A program made the position numbers and the translations under genes. The notes beneath the pieces are model-generated. The model searched no databases and was not told the DNA's origin. It saw nothing but the letters and a program-made list of their open reading frames with translations. Below, piece by piece: positions 24,962-38,100 of a stretch of 64,000 nt of DNA. The DNA comes from Sphaerolaimus hirsutus (taxonomy: Eukaryota; Nematoda; Chromadorea; Monhysterida; Sphaerolaimidae): the NCBI GenBank assembly GCA_964036195.1, contig OZ038458.1, forward strand, positions 14,459,832 through 14,523,831, in the 5' to 3' direction. Numbering within the stretch: the first letter of the stretch is position 1; every line of letters begins with the position of its first letter.

Positions 24962-25428
24962 GGCCCACAGCATGTGAAGTAAGAGGGCGAGCCTTTGATG
25001 TTTGGAAAATGTGATCTTGTTGTATCTGACAATAGCAAGCCCATTGGACATCTAATGCTGACAGAGACTGCGGTGATGACTCGCATGTGCGTCATTGGTA
25101 TCACATTATCGGTGACGTGAAGTCTATCAAACATCGCAAATGAACAATACAAACCCTAGAATTGGAAATGAGACTTGATGCAATTTTCTGGAAATCAACT
25201 TTTTGGAGCTATCGACTTATATAAGCGGATGCTACATATATATCTCATCCATCGAACACATCCAAATTATGAATTTAAGCCACGCCAACCCCCAAAATAT
25301 ATCCCGAAAATATAATGTATAACATCCGATATAATATAAGAAAAGAAAATGTTATATCCGTGTCAGCCCACGGAATATTACACAGATTTTCATATTCACC
25401 AACAGGGACGCCACACATCACGATACAA

Positions 25429-25867
25429 CAGAGGTTCAGTAGGGGGGGGGGGGGGGTTGAGGGGGAAGGGGGGTCACCCGGAGGCCGCTCAGCTATCTAT
25501 CCCGGATGCAATTTTTTTGGCTACTAACACCTAACCCCCCCCCCCCCAAATTGTTCAGCTATCTATCTATCTGGAGCGATTTTTGAGAAATTTTACCCCG
25601 ATATTCGCTCAAAATCGCCAATTTTCATACATTTTTATAGTTTTTAACCTTCAAAATTGCCAGTTCATGTGTTTATTGCCTATTTTCAGGAATTTTATGC
25701 ACTATAAATATATGTTTATATACCTATTTTGAGCTGTTTTTCACCTACTTTTAGCGATTTTTTTCCTTTTCTTCCTTCTATACCTTGGAAAAGCCTTTAT
25801 ATTGAACCCCCCCCCCAATTTATTTTGCTATCTATCCCTTCGGAGAAGCGATTTACTACAACCCTGC
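25429..25867. mobile_element. hAT-like CAGRGG element, copy with CGATACAA duplication
   Basis: Starts CAGAGGTTCAGTAGGGG and ends CAACCCTG, flanked by CGATACAA at 25421-25428 and 25868-25875 (exact, 8 bp). The interior has G13 and C13 homopolymers and the CTATCTATC / GGAGCGATTT blocks shared with 46145, 53507 and 56913. Confidence 0.85.
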
Positions 25868-26930
25868 GATACAACCACATGTGGTTACAGGTAAAATCTA
25901 CCTTTTGACTATTTACATGGAAAACGGTACAGATGGTGAGCATTGTAAGATTTTCATTTTTAGTCTAGGTTTCCACTCAACACAAACACAAATTTATATC
26001 CAGAAAAACATTGGAGCATTGCAAAAACGCATAATAGTTTCAACAATTCAGTAAGTTGGATAGTTGATACCGTAAATCCTCAAAAATACAGAAGGATTAC
26101 TTCACTTGATAAACAGGGAGAGTTTTTCAAGAATTTACGATATATTCATGTATGTAGATTGTAAAGAGAATATGAAGGTTGTGCTTCCAAAAGTACCATC
26201 TACAAAAATCGAATTTGAGATAATCAAACTTGAAGGTAGCAATATCCTTTCACGGGTATCGGATGGTTTTGTGTCGGGTATCCACATGCATGGATACAGT
26301 CATCGACAATGCATGAACAACCAGCTATATTTAGTTGAGCAAATTTTCCACATTGCACTTGTAGATATTTAGTAGACCAAATTGGAAAAATTGAGTCAGT
26401 TAGGTACTTTTAAAAGCACAAACTACGAGAGACCGAAAATGTGTGATTTCTTGTACTTGGCGCTTTCAGAGCACATTAAAACACTTATTATTATTTCAGA
26501 TGGATACATTGCTTGCACCGAAAATCACACTTGATTTCAACAGTATGGTTCAATATTCAACAAAATGAGAATATAAATATTTCTGCATAATGCGACGTTG
26601 TAACATCAGTTAAACAAACGAATACAAGATGCAATCCGGTATAAAACCAGTGTATTATTTGATTGAACTTATTACGCTACTAAAATACAACTAAATAAAA
26701 TCAATCAATTAAATACACTAGGCAGAACAAAAAGAAAACAGCAGACACTTCAATTCAACCTCACAATACCATCGCAAAAAGATGGACGTAAAATTTTGAG
26801 TTTGAAAACATTCTTTGAAAACAACTTTGAGGGTACCTAAAATGTGCACCCATGAATACCGTGAATACTTCAGATAAACAGTAGCTGACAACCGGTAGAT
26901 TTCTAAGCACAAAAACACCAGTGGCAGCCG

Positions 26931-27182
26931 GTATACTCCGGTTACTTTACACCCTGCACGCGTGGTTCCCGCTGGAAGTGTGCCAACGATGGTCAACGCG
27001 TCCAAGTTTCATAAAAAGATGACAAAATTGATTGTTGTTATAATGTTATTCATTCACATATTCACATCGATGAATTTTTTTCATATTTTCACGGAAATCG
27101 CATGATTTTATAAACATTGGCACGCTTCCAACACGAGACATAAATCAGTGCGAGGGCAGAGTATGACGTACGCCGAGTATAT
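26931..27182. mobile_element. TACTCGGCGTAC MITE, reverse copy
   Basis: Begins TATACTCCGGTTACTTTACACC and ends GACGTACGCCGAGTATA, the reverse of the 8559 copy. Confidence 0.75.
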
Positions 27183-28168
27183 CACCCACAAAAAAAGTTT
27201 TTATTGACGCCATGACAATCAAAAAGATAGAAAAATCACAAACCGTAAAAATTTTTATTGATTCCTATCAAGCCCGTAATTTTTTCGTTAGATATTTGAT
27301 TTTTGCATACCACAGAATTGGGTTAATATCAAAATCTCTGAAAAACGGCAAATTTGAATTTGACTCAAAGAACCTGAAACAATAGGGACGACGAGGGGTA
27401 GCATCATCAATATTTAGATATCAAAGACTTCGGCCAGTGATTTCAGAATTGTGAGTGTTTCGTGGCAGCCCTCCCTTAAATGAAATCCCCCATCGCCCTT
27501 ATGCCACAAATTCGCCATCACACAATTCGAGGGTTTTTTGTTCACAGGTACCCACATTCAAAGATACACGCATATTTTCCATGCAAAACCTGTTTCTATG
27601 TAAGTTTTACCTTCTCCATAATACGACCATTTGCCTCAATGTACATAGTTAATTTACATTATCTATTCATAGATATATTTACTAGGTTTTATTACATTTT
27701 TCGTAATGCCAACCCTTGACGCCTGTAGCCAACAGAGGTTCAATAAATGAAAAAGCAAGTGGAGCCACGTTATAAATAGACTGCACCCTAATTGTTACGG
27801 TATCGCTGTTAGCATTCCAAAAATGGGTAATTTTTAGAAAATAAGATTAAATGTAATCTCAGGACATCTCTCAAAAATAAAATTTTATAAAATCTCTAAA
27901 AACCTAAAAAATATAAATTAATTTTATATTTTGAAAGATTTACCAACATTTTAAAAAAAATCTCGGAAAACCTCTAAAAACCCAGCGAAAATATAAACAT
28001 AATTTTTATATTTATTTTATTACAAAAAATAAATATCTCCAGATTTTTGGGATGCTAATCACGGTGATCAATCAATCAATTAATCAATGAAAATTCCAGT
28101 AAAAACATTGGCATAACAGTAGGCATTCATACCAGCAAATAGTAGACACAAAAGTATTGATGACCACT

Positions 28169-28174
28169 TTTATT
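28169..28174 (-). terminator. Poly(A) signal of the nucleoporin gene
   Basis: AATAAA on the minus strand, 38 bases after the stop codon at 28213. Confidence 0.65.
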
Positions 28175-28212
28175 GACCCAAAAATTGACAGCGGCTGTAG
28201 GAAAACCACGAA

Positions 28213-29106
28213 TCATTCTTCAACGGTGTACTCGCTGAGCGGTCGCGTGCGCCAGTTTACCTCGTGGATGAAATCGAACAACGTGTCAGATTCTGCGGAG
28301 AAGCACGAATATTTTTTAGAGTTTGTTGCTAAGGTTCAAACAGGATTGACTTTTTGAGATCAGGATTGTTTTTTTTTGATTTCAGGATCGGAACTGCCAA
28401 ATCCAGAAATTTTCCGGATTTGGTATCGCGATCCCGTTTGAACCCTAATTATTGTCACTCTTATATAATTTTAATGAGGGTTAGAACGGTGATCGAGTAT
28501 TTTACCATTATTTTTAACACCCACATCGAAAACCCATATTGCTAGAATACTGACAGCGATTAAATACGTGAAACACCCAAGAGTGTGTGAAAACGCACGC
28601 TCGTCAGTCAGCAGACAGCCAATGCATCCGGGACACGGCGGGCGCTCATCGTAGAAATCCTCCGGAAGCTGGTACTTGGCGATCAGTTCTGGGAAAGGTC
28701 TAATATGTGAAAACGAAAACAATAAAATTTATCAATGAAAAAGACCTCTCTTGCTCAGATTATCATCGCCGCCCATGTTGACCGCCCGGCCGAGCAGATC
28801 GGCCTTAGTGGGCGGAGCCCTGAAACTGAAGTTGATCGGGCCGGACAGATTGACGGTGGCGGACGTGTTGGCCGCCGCGCCGGGACTGGCCGTGTTGAAG
28901 GCGGACGCGCCGAACAACGACCTGCCCTGGATGACCGAATTGGACTGCGTGCCGCCCGCGCCGCCGCCGCCGCCGCCACTCGGCTTTGATGATGCCGCCC
29001 CGCTGGTGGCGCCCGCACTCGCGTTCAAATCACACCCGGCGACGGACTGATCAGCGCTATCGCCGTGTCGCCGCACGGCCGGCAAGACGTCGCCGCGGCA
29101 CGCAGC
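28213..29106 (-). other. Nup358: Nup358 C-terminal exons with cysteine motif
   Basis: Exon 29106-28746 codes a Gly/Ser linker and [10 protein letters not shown]. Exon 28688-28599 uses the TTTCCCAG acceptor because only this gives phase 1; it codes [20 protein letters not shown] and CIGC. The last exon 28292-28213 reads [11 protein letters not shown] and ends SEYTVEE with TGA. CxGCxGC-like clusters after a LPxxFY motif recall a short conserved piece of metazoan Nup358, but I am not certain of that homology. Confidence 0.8.
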
Positions 29107-32100
29107 CTGCACGGGAATGTACATTCAGATATTTGAGGAAACGACACGATCTGATCTGTGTCCAATATCAATTTTTGCATTAAAAGTATACTCGGCGGAC
29201 ATCACACTTAGTATGGAAACCTACCATAACCCATCTGAACAAAGAACCAAAAATTATACAGTTTTTCATCGTAATATTTCGTTTTTACTATGAAGTTATG
29301 GTAGGATTCTGCGCATACTTTGCGGTCTGCCGAGTATATACAAAAAATCGACACGTCAATGCAAAATGAACAACCTCAAAAACATCTTTGAACTTGGTAG
29401 CGATTTCAGCAGTCTTGAATCGTACGGCAAAGGTTTCTTCAGCGAGTTCCGACTCTGAGAAATCCATGCAGCGCCACACATACGATTTCTCGGTTTTCGG
29501 CGTCAGTTTCAATTCCGCAGAAAGGCGATGGTTCGCGCAGATTTTGTGGACCTGCATCGAAAGCACAAAATCTCCCATGCGCAACAAAAACAACTGAAAA
29601 ATGCTATCCAATGTTTAAAACAAAGCATAAAAAGTCACATGTTCGCGACGCATCAGAAGCCTGTACGCGCCAGTAGCTGGATTGCGCAGAATCTTCATGT
29701 CACCCGTGCCTCTTTCCTTGAACTCTGACTCCTTCTGGGTTTTCACGAATCGAAACAGCTTGGCGCGTTCACAGAACACAACCTGCGACAGTGAGGGAAA
29801 CGTGAATACTAGGTAGTTAATTGAATTTATATGAAAGAAGTTTATAGGCAGTGCAGGTGCAAAATCTTGTTCAAAATAACAATACCAAATTTTGTCTTTC
29901 ATTTGTTAAAAAACAGTTTTTTTATCCTAATTTTAACAAGTTTCAAAATCAAGTGCCATTTTGATAAGGTTTTTATTAGCACGGTTTTTTCAACGGTTAT
30001 TAAAACTAGTAGCCCTTTCACCAGGGTTTTTTTATTATTTAAAAACCCAGCACCGACCTCCTCATCCTCCTCGCCAGTGACCACGTCGACTTTGTCCGGC
30101 AGCGGCACCACCGGCTGGAAGTGCACATCCGGCTCGTAGTTCTCGTCCGCGCCCGGCGACGACTCGACGCGCGCTCGCGACATGTCCTTGTCGCCTGCTC
30201 CGGTTCAGGGATAACGGCATTTATGGCAGCATAGGGCGCACACACACTAGTTGACAGCAAAATTGGTGTCAACTAAATTTTGGTTAAGTATGTGATTTCA
30301 ACCTTCCTATCCGATATCACAGGTAGTTTATTTTCTATCGTGGCACTTGATTTTCATTGTTTCTTTTATGAAATATTTTTCACACCCTGACGACTGTGAC
30401 GACAAAAATGTGTTTTTCAAAAATGCAATGTATATAAATAATTTAGTGTTTGTGTTAGGCAGTGGGGCTGTCAAGTCATGATCGATTGAGGCTTGACACA
30501 GTAAAATATTTCATATACATCCAACAAAAATGGCTGAAAAATTGCATTTTTTTGTCGTCACAGTCGTCACACTGTAGAAGGCGCCTTAAGTGTGACCCTT
30601 AAAAGACTTTTGTGTTATTAAGTTGACATTCAGTTGACACGAATATGTCAACTAGTGTGTATGGGTAAATAGGTGCATTGGTAAAAACAAAGGCTCTTCT
30701 ACCTACCTGGCTTGGTTCCAAACGAGCTGAACAGGTTGGCGCCCATGTTGCTGCTGAAGGTTGACTTCGGTTTGTTCTCCTCAGTGCCCGCGGGTGCCTT
30801 GGCAGCTAGCGAGCCGAAGCCAGCCGCAGTGGGCGCGGCAGCGGCGACCGCCGCGCCGCCGCCAAAGACGCTGGCCGAGCCGAAAACACTGCCGCCGCCG
30901 AACGCCGAGCCGCCCGATGGAGGCGCCGCACCGGCTGCAGAGCGGTGGGAAGTAATTGGAAAGTAATTGGGAAATAATACTTGGGAAATAATAATTGGTT
31001 TCAAAAATAATTAATAAAAAAGTTAACAATATCACTAAATCGACAGCCGCTAAATCACCAGTAAAATCAGTAGATCGCTAAATCACCAGTAATATAATGT
31101 CAGAATTTCATATTTAGATATTTGGCACCAGGAATGTGTTTATATTTTGACACAAATTAAAAAAGATATTTTAAAAAATCAAGTAAATATTGCATTAATA
31201 ACAGTAAGCATAATAGAGTTGGGGCCTCTTACCCCGCACCTGAAGCTAGTTATTTTCAATGGCTGTGGCTTGCCTCATTCTGTATGCGCAATTTGTACAA
31301 AAGCGTTTCCCGTTTTGTAGGGACCACCAATTCGTGGAATTTTGCGGAATCGGAATCCCGTTTGGACCCTACCCAGGACCGTCAAAATTCAAGATACCCC
31401 ACTCCGATCTCACCAGTCTGCTGTTTGGGCTGCTCCGGCGCCTTCACCGAGCCAAACACCGCAGTGCCGCCGAAGGCAGCTTTAGTGGACGCGGGCGGCG
31501 ACGGCTGATAGCCAGCGGCGGCGGCGCCCGTGCCCTGGGTGGATGCCACCTTGAAGCTGAACGAGGACGCCGTGCCGGCGGTGCTGCTAGTTACGCTGGC
31601 GCTGCCGGTGGCCTGTTTTGGAAATGGGGCGGTTTTGGGAGGTTGTAAAATGGACACTGTGGAGGGCAAGGACGTATCCAGGGGGGGGGCGGGGGGGGCT
31701 GCAGCCCCCCCCCTTCCCAGGGTGAGACCTAAAAAGTCCCGGAAAATGCAACTTTTCATGTATATTTTTCTATGTTTCTCAAAAATTTTGCGCGCAAGCG
31801 CGCAATGTCTTCCCGATGCATTGTATTTTCAGCGGATCGGTCCCTGTAAACAAAGATCCTCGGAAATGAGCATATTTTTGCAACTTTCGCTGTATATATA
31901 TGCATATTTACATACATATAAAGCGGTTCCTGGCGCTGGCGCCAACGCCAATAACGCCATGGTGTGGCGCCTTTGTATGGCGCTAGTGCCAAAACGCCTT
32001 TCCGTCTCTATATAGGGAAAAATTTTAGGGGGGGGGGGCTGAGCCCCCCCCCCGTTCGCCGGGCTCCGTAAACAAGCAGCCCCCCCCGCTCAAAAATCCT

Positions 32101-35100
32101 GGATACGTCCCTGGTGGAGGGTGGAAGGTTTTGTTAGCTAATAGCTGGTAAATTTGACAAATTTGTGCTATCACCCATCGCGCATGGGGTGTCAACTATC
32201 CTTTTTCCGTTTTCGTCTTTCCGCAGGATATTTTTTACTTTTCCGTTTTCCGTAAAAATTATTTTTGACACGCAATCCCGCATGAAGGCAACAAACAACC
32301 TTAGGTGGCGTGGCTGTCGGGGCGAAAACGGCTGCATTCTGAGGCACATCCTTGGTTTTTACTTCAGCCTTAGATTCGGCCGCCGGTTGCCCGACTGGTT
32401 TGATACCAAAGGAAAACTCTGATTTGCTCGGAACCGGCTGCTTGTTCGACTCCGGTGTTGAAGTGGCGGTCGGCTGTAAAAAACAGGACGTGAAAAAATA
32501 AAACAGAAGCTCGGACAAAATGTCCTTAGGTGTCGAAAGTTATATTTTTCAAACATAATTATCGTATTTTAGACTTTCATGAACAATAAAATTGTCGTTT
32601 GCCATCAAAACAACTTCGATGTAGAACGAAATAGTCTAAAAAAAACCTTTGAAAGGTCCAGGCCGAATGAAAACGACGACTTTGGCGGTTCCTTCACAGC
32701 AGCGATTGCCGTTGTTGCAGATCCCTTCGACGGCTCAAAGCCCGGCCGCGGCGTAGAGCAGCACAAGCAGCTGAAATTATGCATTATTACAAACAAGCGC
32801 TTTTGTGAGTGGCGGGGCAGATCAGGGGTCTCCAATGGACGTCTATCCCAAATCAGCCAATAATATTTACCACTCCACCGTCAGCATCTATCTAGTCAGG
32901 GATTTTTTTGTTACTCGTTTGATAAAAATGTAAAAATTGGTCGGAACCAATGCCTAGTTAAATTCCAGGTTTAACACAATTTGTATCATTGCCATGCAGT
33001 TATATTTTGCTTTAACGGAAAATTTGTGGGTCACCTTGAACCTTCTAAAATAGTCATTTGCGGTTACTGACCATTAAAAAAGTCATTTAAGACGGAGTAA
33101 ACACAGAACTAACACATTGTCATCAGCACCGTTGCCAGCGTAACAGGCGTCACAGGTCCATTTTCCGGTACTTTTCTGTGCGTTGAGGAAGGCAGAGAAA
33201 TCCTTGGCCGCGCTAGGCGCAACTTCCTTCGGCTGTGATTTTTCCCTTTCATTGCGCTCTTCTGAAGTGGCTTTTGGTTTCTCAGGAGTCAGTGGGCTCG
33301 CTTTCGAAACGCAATCCTGAAAGTTGTGTACCAAAGAGGTACCTTTGCAACAAAGTCCACAAGATAAAAATTATCATTGGCTCTGCGCACTAGATGCTCG
33401 TTGCCAGGCAGCCGACTTGAAAAGTTTAACTACCGTAAATCCTCGAATAAGTCCCCGGGGGTGATAATTTTCCGTCAGAATTTTTTGAGGGGGACTCATT
33501 CGAGGGGGGGGGGCAGACAATAGCATTCAATAGCATTATTCAATAGCAGACATACCTCAAACACCTTCTTGAACTCGACGGCGATCTCGGGCGTTTTAAA
33601 ACGCGCAGCCACCGTCTCATCCCTCAGTTCCTCCTCAGCAAAATCGTTGCAGTGCCACACAAAGGCTCGATCGGACTTTGTCAGCGGCGCCAAACTCATT
33701 CCAGAGGACAATCGGTGGTTTGCACAGAGTTTGTGCACCTGGGATCAGGTTGTGGGTGAACGATGACATCAGGGGATTTGTAGATTTGGACATCCGCGGG
33801 AGTTCATATTGATAGACAAGTTGTGGCAATTTTTTTGTAATTTCACACGCAAATCACCATTGGTGGTAGTTTTCATTGGTTTTGTGGCATTTCTAGTGTT
33901 ATTCTAAACTACGGGTTGGGACGATATGACTTTTCGATATCGATATTCGATATTCGATATTTTTTTCTGAAGCTCGATATTCGATATCGATACGATATGG
34001 ACCCTCGATATTCGATATCGATATTCGATATGAAAATATGCTCGATATTCGATATCGATATTTCGATATTTTCATGCAGAGGGGCATATTGTATTTCTAT
34101 TTGGTCACAAAGATGGTTGATCATCTTTTTAAATGAGTCTCACAACAGTCAAAATGAGAGGATGAAATAAGAACAGGATGAATCTAATTATATCAGGTGA
34201 ATAATTATACAGCAGACATTTACATTTCATACTTGTAACTAGCGGTGGCTGGCTTTTTATATTATAAAAGGTTGTTGTTAAAAAGACTGCCAAAAATGTT
34301 TAGCCACATTTTCGTGAAATTGTTTCCTTGTGATGCAGTTTCCTATAGCTTGTATTTTGTTAGGGTGTGTATACATTACCTTTCATATCCTACTGTTGAT
34401 AGCTCAATGCAAAAATGGCATGCTATTTATATGAGATATTACTTTGTGCATTCAAAGGCATTCACATGTTATGGCTGCAACGTCCACTTTTTGTTGGCTT
34501 CACCCATTTTTATGGGATCAAAAATAGGTCAGAAAGATCATCAGAATATCGAAAAATATCGAAAAAATGGTCGATATTCGATATTTTTTCAAAATTTTCG
34601 ATATCGATATTCGATATGAAAAAATGGTCGATATCCGATATTCGATACGATATATCGTCCCAACCCTATTCTAAACATCATTTTCTTCTAACCATGCTTA
34701 AGCACTTTTTATGTCCAACTTCACTTCAAGTGACAGACATTCAACAAACGGTGATTTAAATTTACGTAACAAGTCGACATAAAGTGCATTTTTGGCAGAA
34801 ATTACCAATGCTATGCCATGTATACAGTCACAACACAATACATTGCGTACCTGTTCCCGCCGCATGAGTATGCGTGTTTTTCCAGATATCTTGTGCTTCA
34901 ATATCTTCAAGTCGCCCAGGCCGCGCTCCTTGAACTCGTTTCCAGTAAATCGATACAGCTTGGCACGTTCACAAAACAGAACCTAGAGATGAATACAACA
35001 ACAGTAGATTTACAAACTGTAGGGCATGCACGTGTAAAAACCCTTTCTTAGTTTCTGTTTTTTTTCCAAAGATTTTTGAACCGGTAACCGTGACGTTTAG

Positions 35101-38100
35101 CATATTTATATTCACTAAAATTGTAGCAAAACGCAAGAGACCATGTCATTTTGTTTCTACAACACACAGCAACACCGCATCACTTTAAAAATTCAAAAAC
35201 GCGGGCACCCCAAAAAATTCGGCTCGCACCTGCTCCTCCTCCTCTCCGGTGACCAGCTCAACCAAATCGGGCAGCGGCACGACGGGTTTGAAGTCGACCG
35301 ACGGCTCGAAGTGATCCTCGCTCTGCTCGGACTCCTTGCGCGTTCGGTCGCCCGCGCCCGTTTTCACTGCAAAATTGCATATTTTCATGAACAACCGAAA
35401 TTAGCGGAAGAAAACATCATTTACGCCGCAAACGCTGGATCTCAACCAGGGACGTATCCAGGATTTTGGAGCGGGGGGGGGGGGCTGCTTGTTTACGGAG
35501 CCTGGCGAACGGGGGGGGGCTCAGCCCCCCCCCCAAATTTTTCCTATGTGGTGGCGGAATGGCGTCATGGCGCTGGCGCCATTCGTAGGCGCCACACCAT
35601 GGCGCCATTGGCATTGGCGCCTGCGCCAAAAATCGCTTGTATGCATGTAAATAGACATACATATTTATATAGCGAAAACCCGACCATTTCATCGATTTAA
35701 AAGAAAATTGTGAGTACAGGGCCGATTTTTTCAAAATACCCGCGCAAAATTTTTACAGTACACCTTCAAAAGTTGTACTAAAAGTTGCATTTTCAGCAAC
35801 TTTTTTAAGACTCGCCCGGGAAGGGGGGGGCTGCAGCCCCCCCCCCCCGCCCCCCCTGGATACGTCCTTGATCTCAACTGGATTTTAGTGAATTTTAGTG
35901 TCAACATTTTAGTGAATTATGTGATTTTAAGTTTCCTATATGATAGAGCTTAATCTGCTCAAGTGTGAAGCTTTCTAATTTTATTTTGTGTTATTTAGTT
36001 GACACAAATTTGTAATGTCAACAAGCGTGCGTGGGCCCGCTCAGTTTTTTTTGATAGCGATACTGAAAGGTAATTACGCTCCCGTCAACAAGCACCAAAA
36101 GTGCGCGAACAAACCAGTCGGACTCTGCACCACAGTGGGCGACTTTCCGTGCTGGCTGACAGTGGCGACGGTGGTGGGCGTGCTCGTCGCCACGGGGGCC
36201 GTGCTGCCGCCGAACGAAAATAGCGGCTTGGACGGCATCGACGTGGACACCGACGACCCCACGCCCACTGCGATGCAAAGCATGAAATTAGGTTGCAATG
36301 ATGTGGGCCCATCCATATCGAACTAGACTGGACCGACCCGTGATTTGAGGGTTAAAATGGGTGCCAAGACTCAACTCGACCGAAAAAGCATGGACATGAC
36401 TCGAGATTTGCACTAAAGGTTTTTGTCAGTCTTGATTTTTCACATTTTTCGAATTTTGGCAAGTTTCAGGTTGGGGTGGTTCATTGGCCATACACACACT
36501 AGTTTTCACCGTGACCGGTGTGAAAACTGAGATGGCGACATCCAGTCTACTCTTATTGTATGCTATGTGTTCTAGTTTTCAAATTTTAACTTCGATTAAT
36601 ACAAATTTAAATTAAATTAAATCATTCAACCGTGTTCGTTATTTTAGTCAATTTTAACACGAAGTCACGGTGAAAACTATTGTGTGTAGGCACAGTGTAT
36701 CCAAAAATGTTTTTAACGGTTTACAAATTTTTCAAAAACTCACTAGCCGACTGGCTGGTCACCGTGTCGGGAGCACCGAACAATGCAGAGCCAAATGCGA
36801 AAGCAGGAGCGGTTGTCGCAGCCTTAGTCTCGGCAACCTTTGCATCGGTCTGATCTTTGGCTAGGCCGAAACCCTTGAACCCGGCAAAAATCGAGGGCTT
36901 CTCGCCTGGGAAAAGAATGTAATGAAAGAACAGACCACCAGCAAAAATCCCTGAAAAAACACCTGAATCTGTGACAGCCGCTTTGGGTTTCTCCTCCTTC
37001 TTTGGCTGCTCAACGGTCGGTTTTGTTGTCGTTGCACCGGCAGATGGTTTCGCAGCGGTGTCACCTTTTACCGGAACTTTTGGCGCACCGGTAGGCGTTC
37101 CCTGTTTAGTTTTATCGGAGAAAAATGTAGTTTTCTGCTTGTCTAGCTCGTGCTTCGCCTGCGAGATTTTTGTTGCTCATATTGGCCGAAAAAGAAGCCA
37201 GGGAAGATATTCGCTGGGAAGCTTATGTACACCTTTTTATGTGAAACACTAGCCCTCACACATTTTAACAGTAATTCAAGATTAAATATCATCATATTTT
37301 CATTTCTGCTTACTTTCACCGAAGCGAAATACTTGGTTTCTCATTAAATATATTTTTATCAATCAATTTGGTGTGATTTTCCCGTTTAGCAATAGAGCAC
37401 ATAATGGAAAAACTAAATGGCGCGAAACCATCAAGCTCTAGAATTTTATTTCCTATCTTTGTTACTTTTATTTTTTCCGAAAAGTGTTGTAGATTATTTT
37501 GGAGGAGTGCCTTTCACTGGGCTAGAAATGGTAATAGGCGCATGGAATCCCAAAAAAGAAACTTTAATCTCCATCAAATCAATCCACAGCTCAGAAACAC
37601 GATTTCCAATCTACCAAGATATCCACAATGCCCAAATCGACAACGTACGCTGGGCGTCATGACCAAGCTCACGCCGCCGGCCATGCTGGTCATGGGGCGG
37701 GTCAACGTAGCCGGCGCCGGCGGCAAATTGCTCGGCAGCGAGTCGTTCTTCGCGTCGCCATCCACGGGCCACAGGGGCCGCGCGGCGCTGACCCGCGTGT
37801 CGCTGCCGCCGACGGCGCACGGCACTTGGTGAGCGGCGGACACGTTCACCTGTGTTGGCAGTTAAATACTCGGGAATTCCGATTTCTAACTATCACAGTT
37901 TCAAAAAGGATACACTTTTCGGTATCGTTTTTTTTCTCGAGTTTTCGTGATCGGGATCAGATTGGGGTCATGGGATCGGGATTCTGGTGCATTGTACACG
38001 TTTGCACCGCATCGGGATCGGTGCAAAAAAAGTCTATTACAAGTAAAAAGTAAATTTTTTTACAGTTTCACCCAGTGCCAGCCACTTGGCACAACTCGAT

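Larger units (their letters stand above)
24962..28168. other. Spacer between CIAO2B and the nucleoporin gene
   Basis: No gene recognised. It holds a hAT-like element (25429-25867), a reverse TACTCGGCGTAC MITE (26931-27182) and otherwise AT-rich sequence. An 88-codon plus-strand frame at 26106-26372 has no features I know. Confidence 0.5.

Noticed and set aside
28599..28699. Nup358 exon starting at 28699 after CATATTAG
   Set aside because: It would enter in the wrong phase and hit a stop; the TTTCCCAG acceptor at 28689 keeps the frame.
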